A stretch of 7,342 nucleotides of DNA from Oscillibacter sp. (GCA_003487665.1 DNFA01000005.1:1-7342); one strand, 5' to 3'. Positions 1-5,454 are shown, counted from the first letter of the stretch. Made by a program: numbers and translations. Notes: generated by a model from the sequence alone, not told the origin.

Positions 1-70
1 CTGTCAGGCGTGTTTGCCCTTGCCAATCGATGGTATCCTTCCCTCCGATATTTGTGACCGGGCAGGTTCT

Positions 71-99
71 TTTATATCAGCAATCCGTTATATCAGCAA
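71..99 (-). promoter_or_regulatory. Possible minus-strand promoter reading off the left edge
   Basis: Read on the minus strand, TTGCTG (94-99) is separated by 17 bases from TATAAA (71-76), and the -10 box is preceded by TGA, an extended -10 signature. The -35 box is weak (3 of 6). The correct spacing arises because the two boxes sit in neighbouring copies of a 16-bp tandem repeat. It would drive something to the left of the window. The leader that follows contains GGAGGG (minus strand, near 45-50), but no ATG-initiated reading frame is visible before the edge. It could be chance. Confidence 0.25.
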
Positions 100-103
100 T
101 CCG
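72..103. repeat. Exact 16-bp tandem duplication across a gene end
   Basis: The unit TTATATCAGCAATCCG occurs twice head to tail (72-87 and 88-103) with no mismatch. On the minus strand the right copy encodes the last four codons and the TAA stop of the homocysteine methyltransferase gene. The left copy lies directly after that stop, so the protein is unaffected. It looks like a recent slippage or repair duplication, because the two copies have not diverged. Confidence 0.9.
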
Positions 104-1305
104 TATTTGTCGCGCAGGGGCAGCAGCACGCTGTCCGGCAGACCGCCGTCGTACAGGGCGCGTCCCTGATAGACCCGCAGGGAGGCCTCCAGCAGCTCGC
201 CGTCGTCGCAGACGATGCACAGGGGCTTGGCGATCAGGTACTGGAAGTCCGCCAGCGCCTGTACGCCGTCCCAGTCGTCGATGCGCACCGCCAGCACGGG
301 GTCGTCGGTTTCCTGTCCGGCGGACAGGGCGTCTTCCGCGTCGGCGGTCAGGGAGATGACCGCGCTCCACCGCACGTCAACGGGCAGCGGAAACGGCTGC
401 TTCTCCGTGGCGGCGGGCAGCTTATCGGTGTGCAGCGGGGCGGGCGGCGTGACGGACGCGCCGTCCAGCGCGTCCCGCAGGGCGGCGATATGTGCCGCTG
501 TGGTGCCGCAGCAGCCGCCGAACACCGCCACGCCGGTGCGCAGCATGTCCGGGATCAGGGCGACAAATTCCTCCGGTGTGCAGTCGTAGACGGCTTTGCC
601 GTCCACGATCTGCGGCATTCCGGCGTTGGGCTTGGCGATGAGCGGCACGCGGGCGTACTCACGCAGACGGCGCAGCTGGGGCAGCATCTGCTCCGGTCCC
701 GCCGAGCAGTTCAGACCGAAGGCGTCGATGCCCATGCCCTGCAGCACCACCAGCGCCGCCGTCACATCGCCGCCGGAGATGCTGCGGCCGTTCTCATCGC
801 AGGTGAAGGTGACAAAAATAGGCTTGTCGCTGACGCTGCGCACCGCCAGCACCGCGGCGCGGGCGTCGGACAGCGTCATCATAGTCTCGATGACAAACAG
901 ATCCACACCGGCGCTCTCCAGCCCGGCGGCCTGCTGGGTGTAGATATCCACCAGCTCCTCGAAGGACACGTCGCCCAGCGGGGCGAGGAACGCGCCGGTG
1001 GGGGAGATGTCTCCCGCCCGCAGCGCCCTGCCGCCGGAGGCCTGCTCCGACAGGGCTGCCAGACGGCGGTTATAGTCCTCCGTGCGGTTGAAGATGCCGT
1101 GCTCCTCCAGCTTGCGCCGGTTGGCGCCGAAGGTGGGGGTGTACAGCACCTGGCTGCCGCTGTCCACATAGCCGCGTTGGATGTCGATGATGGCCTCCGG
1201 GTGCTCCAGCGTCCATTGCTCGGCGCACACATCGCCGGTATAGCCGCGCTTTTGCAGCTCGGTGCCGGTGGCACCGTCCAGTATCAGGGGAAAATGAAGC
1301 TCCAT
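88..1305 (-). CDS. Homocysteine S-methyltransferase (MetH N-domain-like) with remnant of a pterin domain
   Basis: This is a predicted 405-residue cytosolic enzyme that transfers a methyl group to the zinc-activated thiol of homocysteine, giving methionine. Residues 1 to about 285 match the S-methyl_trans barrel: DGATGTELQ near the N-terminus, GANRRKL at 60-66, and the zinc ligands expected for the family at Cys200 (GLNCSAGP) and Cys265-Cys266 (GGCCGTT). The start at 1305 is chosen because GGAGGT lies just upstream; a longer start at 1332 would fall inside the preceding gene. That gene ends 4 bases before, and its stop overlaps this ribosome site, which suggests translational coupling. Residues about 335-405 resemble the middle of a folate-binding (pterin) barrel (PLCIV..., LEASLRVYQGRAL, LPLRDKYG) and then stop. 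No B12 domain is present. In context the methyl donor is probably the corrinoid fusion protein across the divergent promoter. S-methylmethionine use (MmuM-like) is a less likely alternative. Confidence 0.88.
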   Translation of the reverse strand: MELHFPLILDGATGTELQKRGYTGDVCAEQWTLEHPEAIIDIQRGYVDSGSQVLYTPTFGANRRKLEEHGIFNRTEDYNRRLAALSEQASGGRALRAGDISPTGAFLAPLGDVSFEELVDIYTQQAAGLESAGVDLFVIETMMTLSDARAAVLAVRSVSDKPIFVTFTCDENGRSISGGDVTAALVVLQGMGIDAFGLNCSAGPEQMLPQLRRLREYARVPLIAKPNAGMPQIVDGKAVYDCTPEEFVALIPDMLRTGVAVFGGCCGTTAAHIAALRDALDGASVTPPAPLHTDKLPAATEKQPFPLPVDVRWSAVISLTADAEDALSAGQETDDPVLAVRIDDWDGVQALADFQYLIAKPLCIVCDDGELLEASLRVYQGRALYDGGLPDSVLLPLRDKYGLLI

Positions 1306-1309
1306 ATTC

Positions 1310-2821
1310 TTACCTCCGCGTAACAGGCTCATACGTCATGCCGCCGGTAAAGGCGTCGGCAAAATCCGCCCGCCCGGACAGCTCTATGTACCGGCAGCGC
1401 TCTGCCGTTTGCAGCGCGTCCGCCGCGCGTGACGCGTCCAGCGCCAGCATGGACGCACCAGCCAGCGAAGCGTTGCCTATGCTGTGCAGCCTGCCGGCGG
1501 GCAGCTGGGGCAGCATACCGATGGCGGCGGCGCTGGCGGGATCGAGATACACGCCGAAGCCGCCGGCCAGATATACGCCGTCCAGCTCCGCCAGCGTGAT
1601 GCCCTGCTGCGCCAGCAGCACCTGCACGCCGGCGGCCACCGCCGCCTTTGCCAGCTGTAACGACCGCACGTCTCCGGCGGTGAGATATACTCTGTCCGTC
1701 AGGTGAAACACGCCGTTGCCGTTTTCGTCCCGCGTCAGGAAGGCGCGCATCCGCTCCGGTACCTCCTCCGGCGGCAGCAGGCGGCCTGTCTCATCAATGA
1801 CGCCCTGCCGCACCAGCACCGCCGCCAGATCGATCAGCCCGGAGCCGCACAGCCCCGTGGCCTCGCCGCCGCCGATGACGTTCATCTCAAATTTTCCATT
1901 ATAGCGCACGCGGCTCACGGCGCCGTCCGTGCCCATCATACCGCAGGTCACGCCTGCGCCCTCAAAGGCGGGGCCGCAGGCCACGGCGCAGCAGGTGAAG
2001 CCGTCCCTGCCGCCCAGCGCCATTTCACCGTTGGTGCCGATGTCCAGATACAGGAACCGCCCGGCTCTGTCCGCAAGGCCGGAGGCCAGCAGCCCGGCGG
2101 TGATGTCGCCGCCCACATAGCCCGCTGCGCAGGGGAGATAGTGTACCGGCGCGCCCAGCAGGGTATCCTGTACCGGCTGGCGGAACAGCGTCTCCGCCTG
2201 AAAGGGCGCGGCAGCCAACGGCTCCACGGATATACCGGCGAACAGCAGCTGCATCACCGTGTTCCCGGCCAGCACAACGCGCTTCAGCTCCCGCGCTTCG
2301 CGGTTCGTCTGCGCCAGCGCCTGCGTCAGCAGAGACTCTACCTGCGCCCGAATGCAGCCCGACAGCGCGGACAGACCGTCCGGCTGCTCCCGGGTGTACT
2401 GGATGCGGGAGATCACATCCGCGCCGTAGGCCGCCTGTGCGTTCCAGCCGGCGCAGGCGGCTGCCACCCGCCCTGTGGTCAGATCGTACAGCCGCACCGC
2501 CACGGTGGTGGTGCCCAGATCCACGGCGGCGGCGCAGCCGCTCTCGCCGGTGGGTGCAGCCGGAGGATCCAGCGTCTCCGTGAGGATGCGCCCACCTGCC
2601 GCCGGGGGGAGGATCACCTCGTCGCCGTCCTCCGGGACAACGCGGCAGGCCAGCCGCGGCACGCCGTTGACGCTGACGCGGCACTTGCCGCAGCGTCCGT
2701 GTCCGCCGCAGGCGGCTGGCAGCGTACACCCGGCGCGGCGCAGCAGCGCCAGCAGGGTGTCCGTCTCGTTGCAGGGAATGCGGAACACGTCGCCGCCGCG
2801 TATCACGCGGATACTTGACAC
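1310..2821 (-). CDS. RACo-like corrinoid activation protein: [2Fe-2S] ferredoxin domain plus ASKHA/DUF4445 ATPase
   Basis: This family uses ATP to drive uphill one-electron reduction of inactive Co(II) corrinoid to Co(I). Counting from the upstream GTG at 2827, the N-terminal 75 residues carry a plant-type [2Fe-2S] pattern, Cys40-x5-Cys46-x2-Cys49-x11-Cys61 (ACGGHGRCGKC...LAC). Residues about 99-505 hold ASKHA-fold signatures: AVDLGTTTVAVRLYD (101-115), LAGNTVMQLL (187-196), LYLDIGTNGEMALG (259-272) and VYLAGGFG (418-425). Two GTG starts are possible. The one at 2821 is preferred because AAAGGGG sits about 8 bases upstream, while the one at 2827 would be only 2 bases from it; the two differ by two residues. 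At about 503 residues it is shorter than typical RACo proteins of roughly 600 or more, apparently in the linker region. The -35 box of the divergent plus-strand promoter lies inside its first codons. Confidence 0.9.
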   Translation of the reverse strand: MSSIRVIRGGDVFRIPCNETDTLLALLRRAGCTLPAACGGHGRCGKCRVSVNGVPRLACRVVPEDGDEVILPPAAGGRILTETLDPPAAPTGESGCAAAVDLGTTTVAVRLYDLTTGRVAAACAGWNAQAAYGADVISRIQYTREQPDGLSALSGCIRAQVESLLTQALAQTNREARELKRVVLAGNTVMQLLFAGISVEPLAAAPFQAETLFRQPVQDTLLGAPVHYLPCAAGYVGGDITAGLLASGLADRAGRFLYLDIGTNGEMALGGRDGFTCCAVACGPAFEGAGVTCGMMGTDGAVSRVRYNGKFEMNVIGGGEATGLCGSGLIDLAAVLVRQGVIDETGRLLPPEEVPERMRAFLTRDENGNGVFHLTDRVYLTAGDVRSLQLAKAAVAAGVQVLLAQQGITLAELDGVYLAGGFGVYLDPASAAAIGMLPQLPAGRLHSIGNASLAGASMLALDASRAADALQTAERCRYIELSGRADFADAFTGGMTYEPVTRR

Positions 2822-2843
2822 AGGCACCGCCCCTTTCTATAAT
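2815..2843 (+). promoter_or_regulatory. Perfect-consensus sigma-70/SigA promoter for the DUF2284-methyltransferase pair
   Basis: TTGACA (2815-2820), a 17-base spacer and TATAAT (2838-2843) match the housekeeping consensus at 12 of 12 positions with ideal spacing. Transcription should start near 2850, giving a leader of about 47 bases to the ATG at 2897. The -35 box lies within the first codons of the divergent activator gene. Such a strong core promoter would normally need a repressor or other restraint to be controlled. Confidence 0.85.
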
Positions 2844-2851
2844 AATTACAA

Positions 2852-2880
2852 CACTACTTTAATCAGTACGGCACTACTTT
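2852..2880 (+). repeat. Direct repeat CACTACTTT, 20 bp apart, possible operator
   Basis: CACTACTTT occurs at 2852-2860 and 2872-2880. The start-to-start distance is 20 bp, about two helical turns, so a protein could bind both copies on the same face. Both lie immediately downstream of the predicted plus-strand transcription start and inside the minus-strand promoter, a natural repressor position. No regulator gene is in the window. Operator function is inference from spacing and position only. Confidence 0.45.
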
Positions 2881-2885
2881 GTCAA
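2857..2885 (-). promoter_or_regulatory. Candidate minus-strand promoter for the activator-homocysteine methyltransferase pair
   Basis: On the minus strand TTGACA (2880-2885) is a perfect -35 box. After 17 bases comes TTAAAG (2857-2862), a poor -10 (3 of 6) that is preceded by TGA, an extended -10 element. Transcription would start near 2850, leaving about 30 bases to the GTG start. It faces the plus-strand promoter, with both start points at nearly the same base. An alternative -10 (TATTAT, 2839-2844) has no recognisable -35 box. Confidence 0.5.
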
Positions 2886-2896
2886 GAGGCATTGTG

Positions 2897-3448
2897 ATGA
2901 TAGAAACACTGATGGCACTGGCGGCGGAAAACGGCTTTTCCCACTGGGCGGCGGCGGATATGTCCGCGCTGACGCCCCGGCAGGACGTGCGGGACATGTG
3001 CCGCGCCGACCGCTGCGGGCGCTGGAACGCCAGCTGGTCGTGCCCGCCGGCCTGCGGCACACTGGAGCAGACCGCCGCCGATATCCGCCGCTTCGACGCG
3101 GGGCTTGTGGTGCAGACCACCGGCGCGCTGGCGGACGAATTCGACTACGCGGCCATGGAGGACATCCAGTGCCGCCACAAGCGCAGCTTTGAGAGCTTCG
3201 CCCGGCAGGTACGGCTGCTGACGGGGGAGTGCCTGCCCCTGTCGGCGGGCAGCTGTACCCTGTGCCGCCGCTGTACCTACCCGGACAGACCCTGCCGCTT
3301 TCCGCAGCGGCGGATGGCATCCATGGAGGCCTACGGCCTGCTGGTGTCGGACGTGTGCCGGCGCTCCGGGCTGGGATATTACTACGGAACGGGCACCATG
3401 ACGTATACGTCCTGCGTGCTGTACAAAACGAAAAATGAGGTGACGTGA
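2897..3448 (+). CDS. DUF2284 cysteine-rich metal-binding protein
   Basis: This is a predicted soluble 183-residue protein resembling the DUF2284 family, whose function is not established and which is annotated as probably metal-binding. It has about a dozen cysteines. Visible groups are Cys35, Cys40, Cys49 and Cys53 (C.ADRC...SCPPAC), then Cys120-x2-Cys123-x2-Cys126-x6-Cys133, close to a ferredoxin-type [4Fe-4S] arrangement. The ATG at 2897 is chosen because AAGAGG (2884-2889) lies 7 bases upstream; a TTG at 2879 in the same frame has no ribosome site. The gene is first after a consensus promoter and ends 1 base before the methyltransferase fusion, whose ribosome site lies in its last codons. 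The pairing suggests an electron-transfer or metal-handling role for the corrinoid enzyme, which is inference. Confidence 0.85.
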   Translation: MIETLMALAAENGFSHWAAADMSALTPRQDVRDMCRADRCGRWNASWSCPPACGTLEQTAADIRRFDAGLVVQTTGALADEFDYAAMEDIQCRHKRSFESFARQVRLLTGECLPLSAGSCTLCRRCTYPDRPCRFPQRRMASMEAYGLLVSDVCRRSGLGYYYGTGTMTYTSCVLYKTKNEVT

Positions 3449-3449
3449 C

Positions 3450-5162
3450 ATGATGACGCCCAGAGAACTCTTTTTGGAGCTGCTGAAGCCGGACGGCCAG
3501 CCGGATCGCCAGCTGTGCCAGTACGAGGCGCTGCACATGTGCCTGAACGACCCCATCAACACCTACCTGCGGGGCAACCGCAAACGGGGTACCGTCAGCA
3601 AGGACCGCTGGGGCACCACCATCAGCTTTCCCGCCGACGCGCCCGGCCCCATGCCCGTGACCGCGGACGGCCTGGCGGTGTGTCCGGATGTGACGCACTG
3701 GCGCGACACGGTACACGCGCCGGATATCGATTCCTGCACCGAGGGCTGGGACGAGTGCCGCAGGTTGGCGCGGGCGGCCTGCGGGCAGGAGAAGCTGCTG
3801 GCGGGCTTTATGGGCACCGGGATTTTCGAGCAGTGCCACTTCCTCATGGGCTTTGAGGACACGCTGACGAACCTCTACGAGCACCCCGACGAGATGCGCC
3901 AGCTCATCGAATACATCACCGAGTACCGGCTGCGCTATGTGCAGCTGCTCATTGACCGTTTGCAGCCGGATGTGATCTTCTCTCACGACGACTGGGGCAC
4001 CAAGGACGCGCTGTTCATGCACCCGGACATGTGGCGGGAATTTTTCAAGGAGCCGTACCGCCGGTTTTACGGCTATATCCGCTCCCGGGGCGTCATCGCC
4101 ATCCACCACGCGGACTCCTATCTGGCGCCCATCGTGGAGGACATGGCGGAGCTCGGTATTCAGGTGTGGCAGGGCGTGCTGCCGGAGAATGACATCCCAG
4201 CTCTGCAGCGGCAGCTGAACGGGCGGCTGGTGCTGATGGGCGGCATGGGCGCCGCCATCGACCGGGCGGATGCCGCGCCGGAGGAGATATACGACTACGC
4301 CATGAGTACGCTGCGCGCCTGCTGCCCCGGCGGGCACTATATCCCGTCCATCACCTACGGGCTGCCGGGCGCGGTCTATCCCCATGTGGACGAGCATATC
4401 GACAGAGCCATCGCCGACTACAACAGCCGCCTGCATGTGCGGCGCTTCTGCCTGCCGCCGGTGCCCCGGCGGGTGCGCAGCGCTGCGCCGGTTCGGATGG
4501 CGGCTGCGTCCGGCGAGCCGGAGGCGGACATCCTGACGCAGATCGCCGGTGCGCTGGCCAGAGGGCAGCAGAAAAGGGTGCAGACCCTGTGCCGTCAGGC
4601 ACTGGCGCAGGGCGTCGCCCCGCAGGACATTCTGTCCGGCGGGCTGATACAGGGCATGAACCGGCTGGGCGAGGACTTCTCCGCCAACCGCGCCTTTGTG
4701 CCGGAGATGCTCATGGCCGCCCGCTGCATGACGGCGGCGCTGGCGGAGCTGAAGCCGCTGATGACCGGCGAGGCCGGGCGGACGGTGGGACGCGCCTGCA
4801 TCGGCACCGTCCGGGGTGACATGCACGACATCGGCAAGAATCTGGTGAAGATCATGCTGGAGGGCAGCGGCGTGGAGGTGGTGGATCTGGGCGTGGACGT
4901 GACGCCGGAGCAGTTCGTGGAGACGGCGCAGCGGGAAAGCTGCCGCATCATCGCCTGCTCGTCCCTGCTGACCACCACCATGCAGGAGATGCGCCGGGTG
5001 GTGGCGCTGGCGGAGGAAAAGGGCATCCGCGACCGGGTGAAGATCTTCGTGGGCGGCGCGCCCATCAGCCAGAGCTTCTGCGACGAGATCGGCGCGGACG
5101 TGTACACCGAGGACGCGGCGGCTGCCGCCCGCGCCGCGGTGGAAGCGCTGAACCGTGCGTAG
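3450..5162 (+). CDS. CmuA-like fusion: UROD/MtaA-type methyltransferase domain plus corrinoid-binding protein
   Basis: This 570-residue cytosolic protein joins two partners that are usually separate. Residues about 1-330 resemble the uroporphyrinogen-decarboxylase-like methyltransferase barrel: a DDWG motif at 180-183 after VIFSH, then LFMHPDMWREFFKEPY, then IHHADSY at 218-224. Residues about 355-435 look like the helical cap of corrinoid proteins (B12-binding_2). Residues about 445-570 form the B12-binding domain, with D457-M-H459-D-I-G461 supplying the lower axial histidine, SSLL at 504-507 and GG at 535-536. The HxC and downstream Cys that bind zinc in thiol-activating MtaA/MtbA are not present at the matching places, so it is more likely a donor-side demethylase than a thiol methylase. 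CmuA (chloromethane) has this architecture, but the substrate here is unknown. GAGGTG at 3437-3442 precedes the ATG, and the gap to the upstream gene is 1 base. Confidence 0.9.
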   Translation: MMTPRELFLELLKPDGQPDRQLCQYEALHMCLNDPINTYLRGNRKRGTVSKDRWGTTISFPADAPGPMPVTADGLAVCPDVTHWRDTVHAPDIDSCTEGWDECRRLARAACGQEKLLAGFMGTGIFEQCHFLMGFEDTLTNLYEHPDEMRQLIEYITEYRLRYVQLLIDRLQPDVIFSHDDWGTKDALFMHPDMWREFFKEPYRRFYGYIRSRGVIAIHHADSYLAPIVEDMAELGIQVWQGVLPENDIPALQRQLNGRLVLMGGMGAAIDRADAAPEEIYDYAMSTLRACCPGGHYIPSITYGLPGAVYPHVDEHIDRAIADYNSRLHVRRFCLPPVPRRVRSAAPVRMAAASGEPEADILTQIAGALARGQQKRVQTLCRQALAQGVAPQDILSGGLIQGMNRLGEDFSANRAFVPEMLMAARCMTAALAELKPLMTGEAGRTVGRACIGTVRGDMHDIGKNLVKIMLEGSGVEVVDLGVDVTPEQFVETAQRESCRIIACSSLLTTTMQEMRRVVALAEEKGIRDRVKIFVGGAPISQSFCDEIGADVYTEDAAAAARAAVEALNRA

Positions 5163-5217
5163 GGGACGGCGTTTCCGACGTCCCATCAGCGCGGCGGTGC
5201 CGTGGCAATCCGTCCCC
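5162..5217. repeat. Inverted repeat after the fusion gene, possible terminator or dispersed repeat
   Basis: GGGGACGG (5162-5169) pairs perfectly with CCGTCCCC (5210-5217). A competing short hairpin, GGGACG (5163-5168) with CGTCCC (5179-5184), starts from the same left arm, and its stem extends past one G-A mismatch to a TTTC loop. A small CGGC/GCCG hairpin (5192-5202) lies inside the larger one. There is no T-tract, so an intrinsic terminator is not clearly supported. The arm starts in the last base of the stop codon. Confidence 0.5.
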
Positions 5218-5258
5218 CTTCCCACAAATCCCCCGTCAGAATCACAACAATTCCCCAC

Positions 5259-5295
5259 CAAATTTTGTGCATATCTCCAAAATATGAAAATTTTG
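5259..5295. repeat. Cluster of three CAAAATTTTG-like AT-rich 9-mers
   Basis: CAAATTTTG (5259-5267), CAAAATATG (5278-5286) and AAAATTTTG (5287-5295) are variants of one near-palindromic motif, placed just upstream of a possible promoter for the surface-protein gene. They could be regulator sites or an UP-like AT-rich element. AT-rich sequence gives such matches easily, so support is weak. Confidence 0.25.
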
Positions 5296-5305
5296 CCGGA
5301 AACGG

Positions 5306-5334
5306 TTGCGGATGGTCTTCGAAGGTGCTATATT
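5306..5334 (+). promoter_or_regulatory. Possible promoter for the TasA-like gene
   Basis: TTGCGG (5306-5311), a 17-base spacer and TATATT (5329-5334) resemble a SigA promoter with a weak -35 (3 of 6) and a good -10 (5 of 6). It would start RNA near 5341, only a few bases before the structured leader. TATACT (5353-5358) is an alternative -10 but has no -35 at the right distance. Confidence 0.4.
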
Positions 5335-5345
5335 TAACCCATACA

Positions 5346-5425
5346 TCGTAAATATACTATATACGGACACCCATGGGTGTCTCGCTTTGCCGCCGTCGGC
5401 GGCAAAGCAGATAGCGTATTTACGA
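5346..5425 (+). promoter_or_regulatory. Structured 5' leader (three-way-junction-like RNA) upstream of the surface-protein gene
   Basis: A closing stem pairs TCGTAAATA (5346-5354) with TATTTACGA (5417-5425) and continues, past one wobble and one mismatch, into CTAT (5357-5360) with ATAG (5411-5414). Inside it sit two hairpins: the perfect 16-bp palindrome GACACCCATGGGTGTC (5366-5381, a 6-bp stem with CATG loop as RNA), and an 11-bp perfect stem GCTTTGCCGCC (5384-5394) with GGCGGCAAAGC (5398-5408) and a GTC loop. No T-tract follows, and the ribosome site GGGAGG (5441-5446) is 15 bases beyond. It fits none of the riboswitch consensus sequences I can recall. A cis-regulatory RNA, mRNA stabiliser or DNA cruciform are all possible. 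Confidence 0.6.
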
Positions 5426-5454
5426 AATCTAATTTTACATGGGAGGGTTCTTAA

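Noticed and set aside
1..26. A possible partial gene on the minus strand starting with TTG at 26
   Set aside because: Only eight codons are visible, there is no ATG, and the Shine-Dalgarno-like AAGGA is only roughly placed. This is too little to call a gene.
1703..2818. A 371-codon plus-strand frame opposite the RACo-like gene
   Set aside because: It shows low-complexity antisense composition, has no motif or ribosome site, and lies entirely over a well-supported gene. The same applies to 430-1323 opposite the homocysteine methyltransferase gene.
3450..5162. A true uroporphyrinogen decarboxylase (HemE) call for the fusion
   Set aside because: The C-terminal corrinoid domain with DMHDIG and the corrinoid-system neighbours point to a methyltransferase. 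HemE proteins are about 350 residues and lack a B12 domain.
2874..5261. A 795-codon open frame on the minus strand opposite the DUF2284 and fusion genes
   Set aside because: Its translation is rich in Arg, Gly, Ala, His and Gln with no recognisable domain, and it is the antisense of two genes with clear family motifs. High third-position GC on the sense strand removes stops from this frame.
5155..5337. A 60-codon plus-strand frame in the intergenic region
   Set aside because: It starts inside the end of the fusion gene, has no ribosome site, and its sequence shows no domain or signal peptide. Structured and promoter-like elements explain the region better.
5346..5425. An integron attC site or an intrinsic terminator as explanation of the paired segment
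   Set aside because: There are no R'/R'' core sites (GTTRRRY/RYYYAAC) at the ends, no integrase gene nearby and no T-tract after the hairpins.
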